Assembly: GCA_947259315.1 (NCBI GenBank)
Contig: CAMYLR010000006.1
Coordinates: 180,452-244,451, forward strand
Length of the DNA stretch: 64,000 nucleotides
Reading direction: 5' to 3'
Origin: an uncultured Gemmatimonadales bacterium
GTDB lineage: Bacteria; Gemmatimonadota; Gemmatimonadetes; JACCXV01; JAHWKZ01
The position numbers and the translations under genes are program-made. The notes below the pieces were generated by a model. That model was not told where the DNA came from, made no database searches, and saw only the letters and a program-made list of their open reading frames with translations. Shown piece after piece: positions 9,253 through 17,675 of the stretch; the first letter of the stretch is position 1; the number at the start of each line of letters is the position of its first letter.

Positions 9253-9915
9253 TTACTCTCCCTCGCGCTGCATTGCGGATCGGATCGCCGGGTTCATCTC
9301 GGGGTCGTTGTACATCTTGAACTGCCGATAGCGCTGAAATCGTTTGTTACCAGCTGCTAAGTCGATTGCCAGCGCATCAAGACACGCGGCAAGATCGTCT
9401 CGCTGCTGCTCGAGAACCTCCAACCGCTGCAGGCACAGGTGGCGATGCGCCTCCGGCGCACCCGATCGATCGGCTTCTTCACGCATGTGATACACCTTGA
9501 GGGCCAAAACCGACAGTCGATCGATGATCGCGCCCGGTGTCTCCGAATGGAGCGGTGCCGTTGGGGATGGCAGATCAGACTCGGCAAGGAGAGCCAGCAG
9601 CAAAGAGTCGATACTCTCAATCAGATCGTTCCGCTGTTGATTCAGCACATCGATCTGTCGCTTGGTCGCGGCTACAACATGGTCGTCGACGTTCGGCCTT
9701 CGAGCTTCGTCTTCTTCGTGCCACAGTTGGATGTTAACGAGATGCTCCTCGCTGATCGCCCGATCGAGCTCAGGCGCTCGACTCGTCGCTGGTGGGGCTT
9801 CTAGAACGGAGCGTTCAACCGTGGCCTCGTCGCTGTGCCACGCGTCGACCATCTCCGCCTGCCAATCGACTAGTCTTTGTGTTGACAACACTGGGTCCTT
9901 GGTGCTACCCCTCAC
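9253..9915 (-). CDS. DUF4254 family protein
   Basis: Soluble helical protein of 220 residues matching the DUF4254 pattern: LWHEEDEARRP, then KRQIDVLNQQRNDLIESID, then IDRLSVLALKVYHMREEADR, and a C-terminal RYRQFKMYNDPEMNPAIRS. The family is commonest in Bacteroidota and relatives and has no known biochemical role. Here it stands first in a coupled group with the TPR lipoprotein, bamD and nadD, which suggests an envelope-related job (inference). Confidence 0.82.
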   Translation of the reverse strand: MRGSTKDPVLSTQRLVDWQAEMVDAWHSDEATVERSVLEAPPATSRAPELDRAISEEHLVNIQLWHEEDEARRPNVDDHVVAATKRQIDVLNQQRNDLIESIDSLLLALLAESDLPSPTAPLHSETPGAIIDRLSVLALKVYHMREEADRSGAPEAHRHLCLQRLEVLEQQRDDLAACLDALAIDLAAGNKRFQRYRQFKMYNDPEMNPAIRSAMQREGE

Positions 9916-9960
9916 GACCGCTCTCTTTGCGCGCCATGCTGGCTGCGTCCCGCATCTCGG

Positions 9961-10584
9961 TCATATCGGCACGCCTCGAAGCAGCCGAATGCGACTGGCA
10001 ACCATGTCAATGGCGATGTCGTTGTACCCTCCCTCGGGGATGATCACATCTGCATGCCGCTTGGATGGTTCTACGAACTCCTCATGCATTGGCCGCACCG
10101 TCTCGAGGTACTGCTGTGTCACGCTGTCCAAGGTTCGCCCTCGTTCATGAATATCCCGGGTAATGCGGCGCAGCAGGCGGATATCCGACGGCGTGTCGAC
10201 GAAGATCTTGATATCCAGTAGATCCCGAGCCTCAGGAAAGTGAAACAGAAGGATACCCTCTACGATCAAGACATCGCGCGGAGTCGTCGAGACGGTCTCC
10301 TTGGTTCGTGCATGGGCGATGAAATCGTACACCGGTCGTTCGATCTCTTGGCCTGCCTTTAGGGCTCGTATGTGCTCAACGAACAGGCCTACTTCGATCG
10401 AGTCGGGGTGATCGAAGTTACACCGGTCTCGTTGGGCCGGCGCGAGATCAACCAGGTCGCAATAATATGCATCCTGTTCCAATATCGTGACCGAGTCGAG
10501 ATCCAACCGCTGCATGATGTTCGTCGCCACGGTCGTCTTCCCGGACCCGGTGCCTCCGGCGATTCCTATGACCAACCGATTCAA
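9961..10584 (-). CDS. udk: Uridine kinase
   Basis: Phosphorylates uridine and cytidine in pyrimidine salvage. The P-loop GIAGGTGSGKTTV is at residues 7-19, and the family motifs CNFDHPDS, ERPVYDFIAHART and VEGILLF follow. The 207-residue length is standard. The frame begins with TTG four bases after the UDP-glucose dehydrogenase stop, so the two are probably cotranscribed. Confidence 0.93.
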   Translation of the reverse strand: MNRLVIGIAGGTGSGKTTVATNIMQRLDLDSVTILEQDAYYCDLVDLAPAQRDRCNFDHPDSIEVGLFVEHIRALKAGQEIERPVYDFIAHARTKETVSTTPRDVLIVEGILLFHFPEARDLLDIKIFVDTPSDIRLLRRITRDIHERGRTLDSVTQQYLETVRPMHEEFVEPSKRHADVIIPEGGYNDIAIDMVASRIRLLRGVPI

Positions 10585-10587
10585 GTT

Positions 10588-11913
10588 CTAGCCTTCGCGT
10601 CCAATCGTTCGTCTGCCGATCGAGTAGTACGAGAATCCGTGCGTTGCCATCGTATCGAGATCAAAAACGTTTCGACCATCGAACACCACCGGTTCTCTCA
10701 GCGCCTGCTTGATGCGCTCGAAATCTGGGAATCGGAACTCGTTCCACTCGGTGACTATGATCAGGGCATCCGCGTCATCGAGCGCCTTGTATGCGTCAGA
10801 AACGTATTCGATTTGATCGCCGAGCACGCGCCGAGCGGACTCCATCGCCACCGGATCGAACGCGACAACCTCTGCCCCACTCGTCAATAGCTCCTCGATG
10901 ATCGTCAGGGCCGGCGCTTCCCGTACGTCGTCGGTCTGAGGCTTGAAAGCCAACCCCCAGAGGGCGAAACGACGACCGCTGAGTTCCCCGCCGTAGTGGG
11001 AGCGCACTTTCTCGACCAGTCTTTGCCGCTGCCTTTGATTGACTCGATGCACGGCGTCGATCATGGTGAATTCATAGTCGACCTCGTCCGCCAAGTGTCG
11101 AAGCGCTTGAACGTCCTTTGGGAAGCAGGACCCACCGAAACCGACACCAGCAAACAGAAACGAAGCCCCCAAACGTCGATCGGTTCCAACACCGGCGCGT
11201 ACTTGGTCGACGTCCGCGCCCACCTCCTCACAGAGATTCGCGATCTCGTTCATGAATGTGATACGACTCGCCAGCATCGCGTTGGCAGCATACTTCGTCA
11301 TCTCGGCCGAGCGTGTATCCATAAACAGGACCGGTTTGCCAGTACGAACGAATGGCGCGTACAGGGCTCGCATAACCTCCTCGTCAACCTCGTCCTCGGC
11401 CCCCACGATCACGCGATCGGGCTTCAAGAAATCGTCAACCGCCGTGCCTTCCTTCAGAAACTCGGGGTTCGAGATCACCGAACAGCGGTGCGGATTGGCT
11501 TTTGCCAACTCAGTGCGCATGCGATCCGCGGTTCCCACCGGAACCGTGCTCTTGTTGACCAAGAGCTTTGGCCCGTTCGCATGCTGACCGATCATCTTTG
11601 CGACTTCGATGACTCCACTGATGTCGGGTGAGCCGTCCTCGTGCGAGGGCGTGCCAACGGCGATGAACAAGACTTCGTTGGCTTCCACCGTCGCTATCGG
11701 ATCAGTCGTGAAGCTGAGGCGACCCTCGGCGACGTTACGCGCCACCAGCTCCTTCAATCCAGGCTCGTAGAAGGGAATCTTCCCGCCTTTTAACGTCTCG
11801 ATCTTGCTGGCATCGATATCGCAGCACACGACCTGATTGCCCATCTCGGCAAAACAGGTACCCGTTACTAGCCCGACGTACCCCACGCCGAACACTCCCA
11901 GGTTCATGTCCAC
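10588..11913 (-). CDS. ugd: UDP-glucose 6-dehydrogenase
   Basis: Oxidises UDP-glucose to UDP-glucuronate with NAD for surface polysaccharide. The N-terminal Rossmann motif is GVFGVGYVGLVTG, with FAEMGNQVVCCDID behind it. The active-site region GVGFGGSCFPKDVQAL supplies the catalytic Cys. The C-terminal domain includes LWGLAFKPQTDDVREAPALTI. The ATG giving MNLGVFGVG is probably the true start, two codons inside the longest frame. A second enzyme of this superfamily lies at 16.3-17.6 kb with different specificity motifs. Confidence 0.93.
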   Translation of the reverse strand: MDMNLGVFGVGYVGLVTGTCFAEMGNQVVCCDIDASKIETLKGGKIPFYEPGLKELVARNVAEGRLSFTTDPIATVEANEVLFIAVGTPSHEDGSPDISGVIEVAKMIGQHANGPKLLVNKSTVPVGTADRMRTELAKANPHRCSVISNPEFLKEGTAVDDFLKPDRVIVGAEDEVDEEVMRALYAPFVRTGKPVLFMDTRSAEMTKYAANAMLASRITFMNEIANLCEEVGADVDQVRAGVGTDRRLGASFLFAGVGFGGSCFPKDVQALRHLADEVDYEFTMIDAVHRVNQRQRQRLVEKVRSHYGGELSGRRFALWGLAFKPQTDDVREAPALTIIEELLTSGAEVVAFDPVAMESARRVLGDQIEYVSDAYKALDDADALIIVTEWNEFRFPDFERIKQALREPVVFDGRNVFDLDTMATHGFSYYSIGRRTIGREG

Positions 11914-12048
11914 CCCCTCCGATCGCGGCTGTGCGGGTCTATCATGATGATTTGCGGGACGGTCGATCTTGGTGTGTCACTACCGACCGACCAAGCTATT
12001 TTTGATCCGTTCGTCATTCAAGTGCGCAAACCGGCAACCGGAGTCGGA
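11914..12048. other. Divergent intergenic region between ugd and nfuA
   Basis: Must contain promoters for ugd (minus) and nfuA (plus). I could not pick out convincing -35/-10 pairs. A CTTGGT...ACCAAG inverted pair separated by 16 bases is present, and GGAGTCGGA directly precedes the nfuA ATG. Confidence 0.35.
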
Positions 12049-12642
12049 ATGATCAAGCTGACCGAAGAAGCCCGGAGCAAGATCTCAGACGCCCTCAGCA
12101 GGGCCACCCCCCCGCGGCGACATCTGAGGATTCATGCCAGCGTCGAAGCGGGGACCTTCGCCTATCACCTCGAAGCCCTGACCGACGAGATGGTTACGCC
12201 AGACGACACCCTGGTCGACTGTGGCGAATTCGACCTCGTGTTGGACCCCGAGAGCGCTGAGCGCCTCGCGGGCACCCGAATCGACTATCGGGAGACGCTG
12301 GTGGAGAACGGGTTCCGGTTCGATAATCCGAACCGACCCGCCAGCCCAACACTCCCCTCCGGAGAGCGAACTGACCTCGAGGGTCCGGTGCCAGATCGCG
12401 TTCGGATGTTGCTCGATACCGAGATAAACCCGGCCATCGCCGCGCACGGCGGGATGGTCCAGCTCGTCGACGTCCAAGACAACCGTGTTTATTTGGCGTT
12501 TGGCGGCGGGTGTCATGGCTGCGGAATGGTAGACGTGACCCTCAAGCAGGGCATCGAGACACGGATCAGGGAAGCGGTGCCAGAAGTAGCTGAAGTGATC
12601 GACACGACCGACCACTCAACGGGAGCCAACCCGTACTATTAG
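12049..12642 (+). CDS. nfuA: NfuA-type iron-sulfur cluster carrier
   Basis: Carries Fe-S clusters to client enzymes. The N-terminal part (about residues 1-100) has the A-type (IscA-like) fold order but lacks its conserved cysteines, as in known NfuA proteins. The C-terminal NifU domain has GGCHGCGMVDVTLKQGIE, whose CxxC binds the cluster. The start is placed at the ATG at 12049, where the family alignment begins and where a purine-rich GGAGTCGGA lies just upstream. It converges on a radical SAM gene that needs Fe-S clusters, which fits a shared theme of iron metabolism. Confidence 0.88.
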   Translation: MIKLTEEARSKISDALSRATPPRRHLRIHASVEAGTFAYHLEALTDEMVTPDDTLVDCGEFDLVLDPESAERLAGTRIDYRETLVENGFRFDNPNRPASPTLPSGERTDLEGPVPDRVRMLLDTEINPAIAAHGGMVQLVDVQDNRVYLAFGGGCHGCGMVDVTLKQGIETRIREAVPEVAEVIDTTDHSTGANPYY

Positions 12643-12681
12643 CCGTAGAGCGAACTAGCACGTCTGCCGTGAAGTGAAGAA

Positions 12682-12714
12682 CCGGTCGCGGGAATCATCC
12701 CGCGACCGGCTTTT
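12682..12714 (+). terminator. Intrinsic terminator of nfuA
   Basis: A perfect 12-base-pair stem, CCGGTCGCGGGA pairing with TCCCGCGACCGG around a 4-base loop, is followed by CTTTTCT. It lies 40 bases after the nfuA stop. Read on the minus strand the stem is followed by TTCTTC, so it may also stop the convergent radical SAM transcript. Confidence 0.9.
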
Positions 12715-12721
12715 CTGATTG

Positions 12722-14905
12722 CTACAGGTCTATCTGTACCAACTTGTCGTCGGCAGCAGGCTTTTTCTTGAGCACCATCTGTTCATAGTACTCACGCACC
12801 ATCGCCGCCTCCCGAGCCGCCTTCTTCGACGCGAGCCGTTCCTCGTGCGCGTTCTGAGGGCCGTCACCGCGATCACGCACGCGCGAAGCGTCTGCCTCGT
12901 GCACATCGAGCGCGTGCTCGTAGTTCTCGAGCGGGACTTCTTTCCCACCGGCGAAGATCTCGTGCCGACCGTGCTCCTTGTACCACTCGGCGACGGTGGC
13001 GTTCTTGTGCATGTGCTCGATGATGTTCCGCCATCCGTGTCCGGTGTTGTAGGCGCAGAACGAGATCTCGCCTTCCTGCGTGGCGTAAGGGATGATGCAC
13101 ATCTCGGTGCGCCGGAAGTCATAGTTGAACAGATCCTGGAACCACATTCCGGCCACAAACAGGAAGTTCCAAGGATCCTTGCGGCGCTCCCAAGCGCCCT
13201 CAGCATCGAGGGATCCGTAGTCCTTCCCTGTCAGACCGTACGACTTGTCGAACTTCTTCAGCAGCTCCTTGAGATTGAGGCTGGGGGGAGCCTCGAACGG
13301 CTTGTAGTTCTTCAGCAGTGCCAGCGCGATCATTGTGTTCGACAACCACTTCCCACGCGCTGCGTCGGTGACCTTCGAGAAATCGGACGCCAGTCCCGGG
13401 ATGTCCAAGAACTGAGGCACAGGAGCGAACTCCTTGGTCTCCTTGTTGAGCATGAACGCCGTCCCGACACCGCAGTTGGGATGGCAGCCGCAGCTCACCT
13501 GGCCCCATTCGGCACCCGGCCCGTGCACTACGTCGGCCAAATCCGAGAACGTCCCCATCAACGACAGCGGGAACCAATCCCGAAGTGGCTCGGTCACGTT
13601 GAGCTGCTTCTTCACGTCGTGCGCCATGTGGCTCAGCGTGTAGCGCTGCCGCATCCGCCGCTCGTCGGTGATCTCCTCATCGCGACCGGTGAACGAAACC
13701 GGCTGGAAAGCGATAAAGGCGATCTTCTTGGGGTTGTCGAGCGCGAACCGCACGATCGGACCGACCTGATCGTTGTTGACGCTGTTTACCAGAGTCGTGA
13801 CCAGGATCACCTGAACGCCGGCCGCGTACAAGTTGTCGATCGCCTTCAACTTGACGTCGAACAAGTTGCCGACTTTCCGGTGGGCATTGGCGTCGTTGCC
13901 GATGCCGTCGAATTGCAGGTAGGCGAATCGCAACCCCGCCTCGGCAGCCTCCTTCGTGAACTCTAGGCTCTTAGCGAACTCGATCCCGTTCGTCGCCGCC
14001 TGTACCGAGTTGTAGCCGATGTCGCGGCAGTACTTGACCGCCCGCAAGAAATGCGGCGAGAGCGTCGGCTCGCCACCCGAGAACTGAACCGACATCTGAC
14101 GCTTAGGCTTGATCTGGAGCGCGTTGTCGAGAACTTCCTTGATCTCATCCCACTCCAGCTCATGTACGAAACCAACCTGATTGGCGTCCATGAAGCACGG
14201 ATCGCACATCATGTTGCAGCGGTTTGTCAGATCAACCGTCATCACCGCGCCGCGACCATGTTTGATCGTGGAGCTGCCATGGTTGTGCAGATCTCCGTCG
14301 TTGTGGGACCGCAAATCACGCCCCGGGAAGTTCGACTCGATCCACTCGAGGAACTCCGAGTCGATCGCCATCAAGTCCTCGAAGCGACCGTGATCCGGGC
14401 ACTCCTTGACCATCCAGATCTGACCGTCCCGTTCCACGATCTGAGCCTTGATCTCGCCAACCTTGTCGTTGATCAGGACTGTGTAATCCTCTTCGCCATC
14501 GATGATCCGTTGACGGGCCTCGACCACGCACTTGGGGCACAACGAGTCCGTTTCGCGCGGCCAACCCAGCTTCGGTTTTGACTTCTCCCACGACTTGAGC
14601 AGCGGTTTATCGGACCATTTGGGCGTGAACGATGGGTTCGGACGGTATTGGTTGAAGAGCTGGATTCCACGGAAGAGTCCCGAGGCGACCTTGGTGACAC
14701 TCCAGTCGAGTGTTTTCGCGAGTCGCTTGCCCACTCCGAACTTGGCGTTCCCACGTGGATCCAGGTGCCGATCGGGGACCGTGAACGAACTCGTATCGAA
14801 CTCGCCGGCAGCCCCGTCGCCGTTATCATCCACACCGGCGGCTTCGAGCGCTCGGCGCTGGGCCTCAGTGGCCGGGTCGGCGACCTGCGTGTTCACCTTG
14901 ATCAT
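12722..14905 (-). CDS. Radical SAM protein resembling archaeal tetraether synthase (Tes)
   Basis: About 727 residues. The order of motifs follows the Tes family, whose archaeal members join lipid tails into membrane-spanning tetraethers: CPKC near 123-126, ECPDHG near 169, the radical SAM CNMMCDPC (Cys 230, 234, 237), FSGGEPT, YLQFDG, FQPVSFTGRD, CGCHPNCGVG near 473-480, and a C-terminal MCIIPYAT...FCAYN segment. It lacks the extra cysteine cluster that Tes has between ECPDHG and the radical SAM motif, and has an N-terminal extension of about 115 residues and a charged tail. The ATG at 14905 is preceded by GGAGGAGG with six-base spacing. It has its own promoter. Substrate is unproven; lipid-tail coupling is an inference from family resemblance. 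Confidence 0.72.
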   Translation of the reverse strand: MIKVNTQVADPATEAQRRALEAAGVDDNGDGAAGEFDTSSFTVPDRHLDPRGNAKFGVGKRLAKTLDWSVTKVASGLFRGIQLFNQYRPNPSFTPKWSDKPLLKSWEKSKPKLGWPRETDSLCPKCVVEARQRIIDGEEDYTVLINDKVGEIKAQIVERDGQIWMVKECPDHGRFEDLMAIDSEFLEWIESNFPGRDLRSHNDGDLHNHGSSTIKHGRGAVMTVDLTNRCNMMCDPCFMDANQVGFVHELEWDEIKEVLDNALQIKPKRQMSVQFSGGEPTLSPHFLRAVKYCRDIGYNSVQAATNGIEFAKSLEFTKEAAEAGLRFAYLQFDGIGNDANAHRKVGNLFDVKLKAIDNLYAAGVQVILVTTLVNSVNNDQVGPIVRFALDNPKKIAFIAFQPVSFTGRDEEITDERRMRQRYTLSHMAHDVKKQLNVTEPLRDWFPLSLMGTFSDLADVVHGPGAEWGQVSCGCHPNCGVGTAFMLNKETKEFAPVPQFLDIPGLASDFSKVTDAARGKWLSNTMIALALLKNYKPFEAPPSLNLKELLKKFDKSYGLTGKDYGSLDAEGAWERRKDPWNFLFVAGMWFQDLFNYDFRRTEMCIIPYATQEGEISFCAYNTGHGWRNIIEHMHKNATVAEWYKEHGRHEIFAGGKEVPLENYEHALDVHEADASRVRDRGDGPQNAHEERLASKKAAREAAMVREYYEQMVLKKKPAADDKLVQIDL

Positions 14906-14964
14906 CAACGTCCTCCTCCATATCGGTGAGGGATAGACTTAAGCTGGAATCTGGTCAATCCTAC

Positions 14965-14983
14965 TTATCTTAGCCTAAGCCAA
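14965..14983 (-). promoter_or_regulatory. DtxR/IdeR-like iron box overlapping the promoter of the Tes-like gene
   Basis: On the minus strand the 19-mer TTGGCTTAGGCTAAGATAA matches 15 of 19 positions of the IdeR/DtxR operator consensus (TTAGGTTAGGCTAACCTAA), including the central TTAGGCTAA. It covers the -10 hexamer, the expected place for an iron-loaded repressor. The regulator itself is not in the window. Confidence 0.5.
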
Positions 14984-14995
14984 CCTCAGTGTAAA
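14967..14995 (-). promoter_or_regulatory. Sigma70-type promoter of the Tes-like radical SAM gene
   Basis: TTTACA (14990-14995) and TAAGAT (14967-14972) on the minus strand are spaced by exactly 17 bases. The start of transcription would fall near 14960, giving a leader of about 55 bases before a strong GGAGGAGG ribosome site. Confidence 0.65.
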
Positions 14996-15025
14996 GCCTC
15001 GGAGATTCACTGTTCTACCGCTCAA

Positions 15026-16195
15026 CTAAGCCTGAGCCCCCCGACTCTGCCACAGCAGGCTCGGCAACGAGTGAGCAAAGCCGCTGGCGGTGTAGAGCAC
15101 CTCGACTTCGCCGCGGCACGAATACCAGCACGCCGTGCAGGTGTTTTTGGCGTGAGCTTCGTGGAGCTGGTCCACCACGTGATCGACGTCATCGGTGCGC
15201 AGGTTCCCGCACGGCTCGCTCTTGTTGAACTCGACACATTTGGAAACCACCATCTGGTTGTCGATGTTGAACATCGCCTTTCCGGCGATACAGCCCTCGA
15301 TCCCGTCGTTCGCCGCCACATCGAACTTCTCGAGGTACTTCTTGTTGGCGTGGAACGTCTCTGGATAACGCCGCTTCAAATCGAGCAGCACCTCGGTGGC
15401 GCCATCGAGATGACGCTGGCCCTCGTTCCCCGTTTTCATAACCGAGTAGGGCTGTACTTGCCAGTAGACACCCAACTCGCGAGCCAGCTCACACAGCGCC
15501 CCCATTTGATCCAGGTTGTCGTCGGTCAGCACCGAGATGATCTGAACCCGCTGGTAGGAGCGGTCGACGCGATTGTCGCGGAGCTGTTCGATCGCTTTTA
15601 TGGCGCGTTCGAACGCGAACTTGACGCCGCGGTGCCTGGCGTGCTTCTCCGGGTCTGCGTAATCGATCGACACCGAGCAACCCCACAGACCGGCCTCCCA
15701 CAGCTGGCGAGCCCGTTTGGGCGTCATCCCTGACCCGGAGGTCGTCAAATACGGGAAATGATCCCGTGACAGTACTTCGATGATGGTGTGGATGTCGCGC
15801 CGGAGCATCGGCTCGCCGCCGGCCAGCGAGACGATCACCGAACCCAAGCTGGACAGCTTCTTGGCTCCGACTACGAAGTCCTCAAGCGAGCACTCTTCGT
15901 GCGGCTTGAAGTCGTTCTCCCAGTAGGTGCAAAAAGAGCAACCATAGTTGCAGTTATACGTGACTTGCCACGTCACCCAGACCGGCTGTCCGGTGGCGTA
16001 CGCCTTTACGAGGCGATACTTCTTGCCCCATCGAGGTCGCCTATCGTCGGCCAAGTACTCATCGACAGACACCGGTGGACCAATCGGAATTTCGATGACC
16101 TCGCTCGACCCGTTCACCCACTCCGCCCCAGGCTTAGGGCGGCTGGTGGGAGTTGTTTCGGGGAGCAGGGTTTCAAGCGGTATGGGCCTGATCAT
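15026..16195 (-). CDS. Radical SAM protein with C-terminal SPASM-like cysteine cluster
   Basis: A 389-residue radical SAM enzyme of unknown substrate. The cluster motif CNYGCSFC lies at residues 82-89, followed by LAGGEPML and the family-typical strand order. The C-terminal third has at least six cysteines (CIAGKAMFNID, SKCVEF, EPCGNL, CTACWYSCRGE) that could bind one or two auxiliary Fe-S clusters as in SPASM domains. It lies 120 bases upstream of the Tes-like radical SAM gene on the same strand but the latter has its own promoter. Joint action on one substrate is possible but not shown. Confidence 0.8.
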   Translation of the reverse strand: MIRPIPLETLLPETTPTSRPKPGAEWVNGSSEVIEIPIGPPVSVDEYLADDRRPRWGKKYRLVKAYATGQPVWVTWQVTYNCNYGCSFCTYWENDFKPHEECSLEDFVVGAKKLSSLGSVIVSLAGGEPMLRRDIHTIIEVLSRDHFPYLTTSGSGMTPKRARQLWEAGLWGCSVSIDYADPEKHARHRGVKFAFERAIKAIEQLRDNRVDRSYQRVQIISVLTDDNLDQMGALCELARELGVYWQVQPYSVMKTGNEGQRHLDGATEVLLDLKRRYPETFHANKKYLEKFDVAANDGIEGCIAGKAMFNIDNQMVVSKCVEFNKSEPCGNLRTDDVDHVVDQLHEAHAKNTCTACWYSCRGEVEVLYTASGFAHSLPSLLWQSRGAQA

Positions 16196-16255
16196 GCACT
16201 CGTCCGCAAAGGGGTAGAGATCGATCGAGCTCCGCAGTTGATTAGCTGATCGGAA

Positions 16256-16285
16256 AGTCTAACCGCGCTGTTTTAGTCCTGTCAA
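16256..16285 (-). promoter_or_regulatory. Probable promoter of the 389-aa radical SAM gene
   Basis: TTGACA (16280-16285) is perfect; TAGACT (16256-16261) follows after 18 bases. It lies in the 98-base gap after the nucleotide-sugar dehydrogenase and would separate the radical SAM gene from that upstream gene. Confidence 0.5.
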
Positions 16286-16293
16286 ATGGTTCG

Positions 16294-17625
16294 TCATGCC
16301 GGCCAGATCCGGGCCGCCGATTCCGCGTCTCGTGGCACCGCCCTTCGGGTGTCGACAACGGCCGGCGCCCAACGCGCCAGGGCACCGTAGTCGACCTCGT
16401 CATGGTCGGTCGCGATGACGACCAAATCGAACCCGCCGACCGTCTCTTGATTGATTTCAATTGACGTCATTCCTTCCCATTTAGCATGTTGCCGGCCGGC
16501 TCGAATCACCGGGATGTGTGGGTCGAAATACGCGACTTCGGCGCCCTGGCGCTCGAACTCCTCCATCAGCCGATAGCTGGGGGACTCCCGGTCATCGGCC
16601 ACATTCGGCTTAAACGCCAGGCCGACGATCAACACCCGGCTGCCGCCAATGTCCTTGCCTTGGGCGGCAAGCGCCTCGACCGAGCGCTCGAGCACGTATT
16701 CCGGCATCCACCGGTTGACCTCCCCCGCGAGCTCGACAAACCGCGCGCGCTGCCCGAGTTGATTCGCCTTCCACGCCAGATAATACGGATCGATCGGTAT
16801 GCAATGCCCCCCCCATCCAGGTCCAGGATCGAAGCGCATGAAACCGAACGGCTTCGTGGACGCCGCGTCGAGCACCTCCCACACATCGATGTCCATCGCT
16901 CGGAGGACGACCTTTAATTCGTTGACAAATGCGATGTTGACCGCCCGAAAGACGTTCTCGGCGAGTTTTGTCGCCTCGGCTGTCCGGGCCGATGAAACTC
17001 GAACCGTGGACACGACGACTTGGTCGTAGAGCGATTCAGCCAGGTCGCCTGATATTCGATCCACCCCACCCACGACTTTGGGAATCGTACGGGTGGTGAA
17101 CTCGGTGTTGCCGGGATCCTCGCGCTCTGGCGAAAAGGCCAGGAAGAAATCACGTCCCAAAACCAGACCGGATTCCTCGAGCTTGGCACGCAGGAGCTCG
17201 TCGGTCGTGCCAGGGTAGGTGGTCGACTCCAGCACCACCAGCTGTCCTGGCCTCAACCGCGTCGCGATGCGCTCGGCCGTACCGACGATGAACCGCATGT
17301 CTGGCTCGAGGCTCGACGTCAGCGGAGTAGGCACGCAAATCAGCAGAGCGTCGGGTTCGGACAGGCGCTCGAAATCGGCCGTGGCCGCAAAGCGCTGCTC
17401 CCTCATTGCACCCTCGATCCGACTTTCGGCGAGGTGCCCGATGTAGCTCTCGCCTCGCTCGAGCTGTTCGATCTTTTCGTTGTCGACATCGAAGCCGAGA
17501 ACCGAAAAGCCGCGTTCAGCGAACGTCAGCGAAAGTGGCAACCCCACATAGCCCAGGCCGATCACACCGACCAAGGCGGTGCGCTCTTCGATACGCTGCT
17601 GGAGGGTGCTCGCCGGCGTCGTCAC
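16294..17625 (-). CDS. UDP-N-acetylhexosamine 6-dehydrogenase (WbpA/TviB/WecC group)
   Basis: NAD-dependent dehydrogenase making a UDP-N-acetylhexosaminuronate for surface polysaccharide. The N-terminus has VGVIGLGYVGLPLSLTF. The middle has ESTTYPGTTDELL and FSPEREDPGN, both typical of the UDP-GlcNAc/ManNAc dehydrogenases and absent from the window's other enzyme (ugd). The cofactor-side motif GPGWGGHCIPIDPYYL carries the catalytic Cys. The C-terminal domain has LGLAFKPNV-like VGLAFKPNVADDRESP. Exact sugar specificity cannot be read from sequence. Confidence 0.88.
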   Translation of the reverse strand: MTTPASTLQQRIEERTALVGVIGLGYVGLPLSLTFAERGFSVLGFDVDNEKIEQLERGESYIGHLAESRIEGAMREQRFAATADFERLSEPDALLICVPTPLTSSLEPDMRFIVGTAERIATRLRPGQLVVLESTTYPGTTDELLRAKLEESGLVLGRDFFLAFSPEREDPGNTEFTTRTIPKVVGGVDRISGDLAESLYDQVVVSTVRVSSARTAEATKLAENVFRAVNIAFVNELKVVLRAMDIDVWEVLDAASTKPFGFMRFDPGPGWGGHCIPIDPYYLAWKANQLGQRARFVELAGEVNRWMPEYVLERSVEALAAQGKDIGGSRVLIVGLAFKPNVADDRESPSYRLMEEFERQGAEVAYFDPHIPVIRAGRQHAKWEGMTSIEINQETVGGFDLVVIATDHDEVDYGALARWAPAVVDTRRAVPRDAESAARIWPA

Positions 17626-17675
17626 CGGTCGAGCGTCAAGGATGCGCGCACCTTCACGCGAGGTTCCCCGGGGAC

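Noticed and set aside
12719-13966. 415-aa plus-strand open frame
   Set aside because: It is antisense to the well-supported Tes-like radical SAM gene, has low-complexity Arg/His/Val composition and no family motifs.
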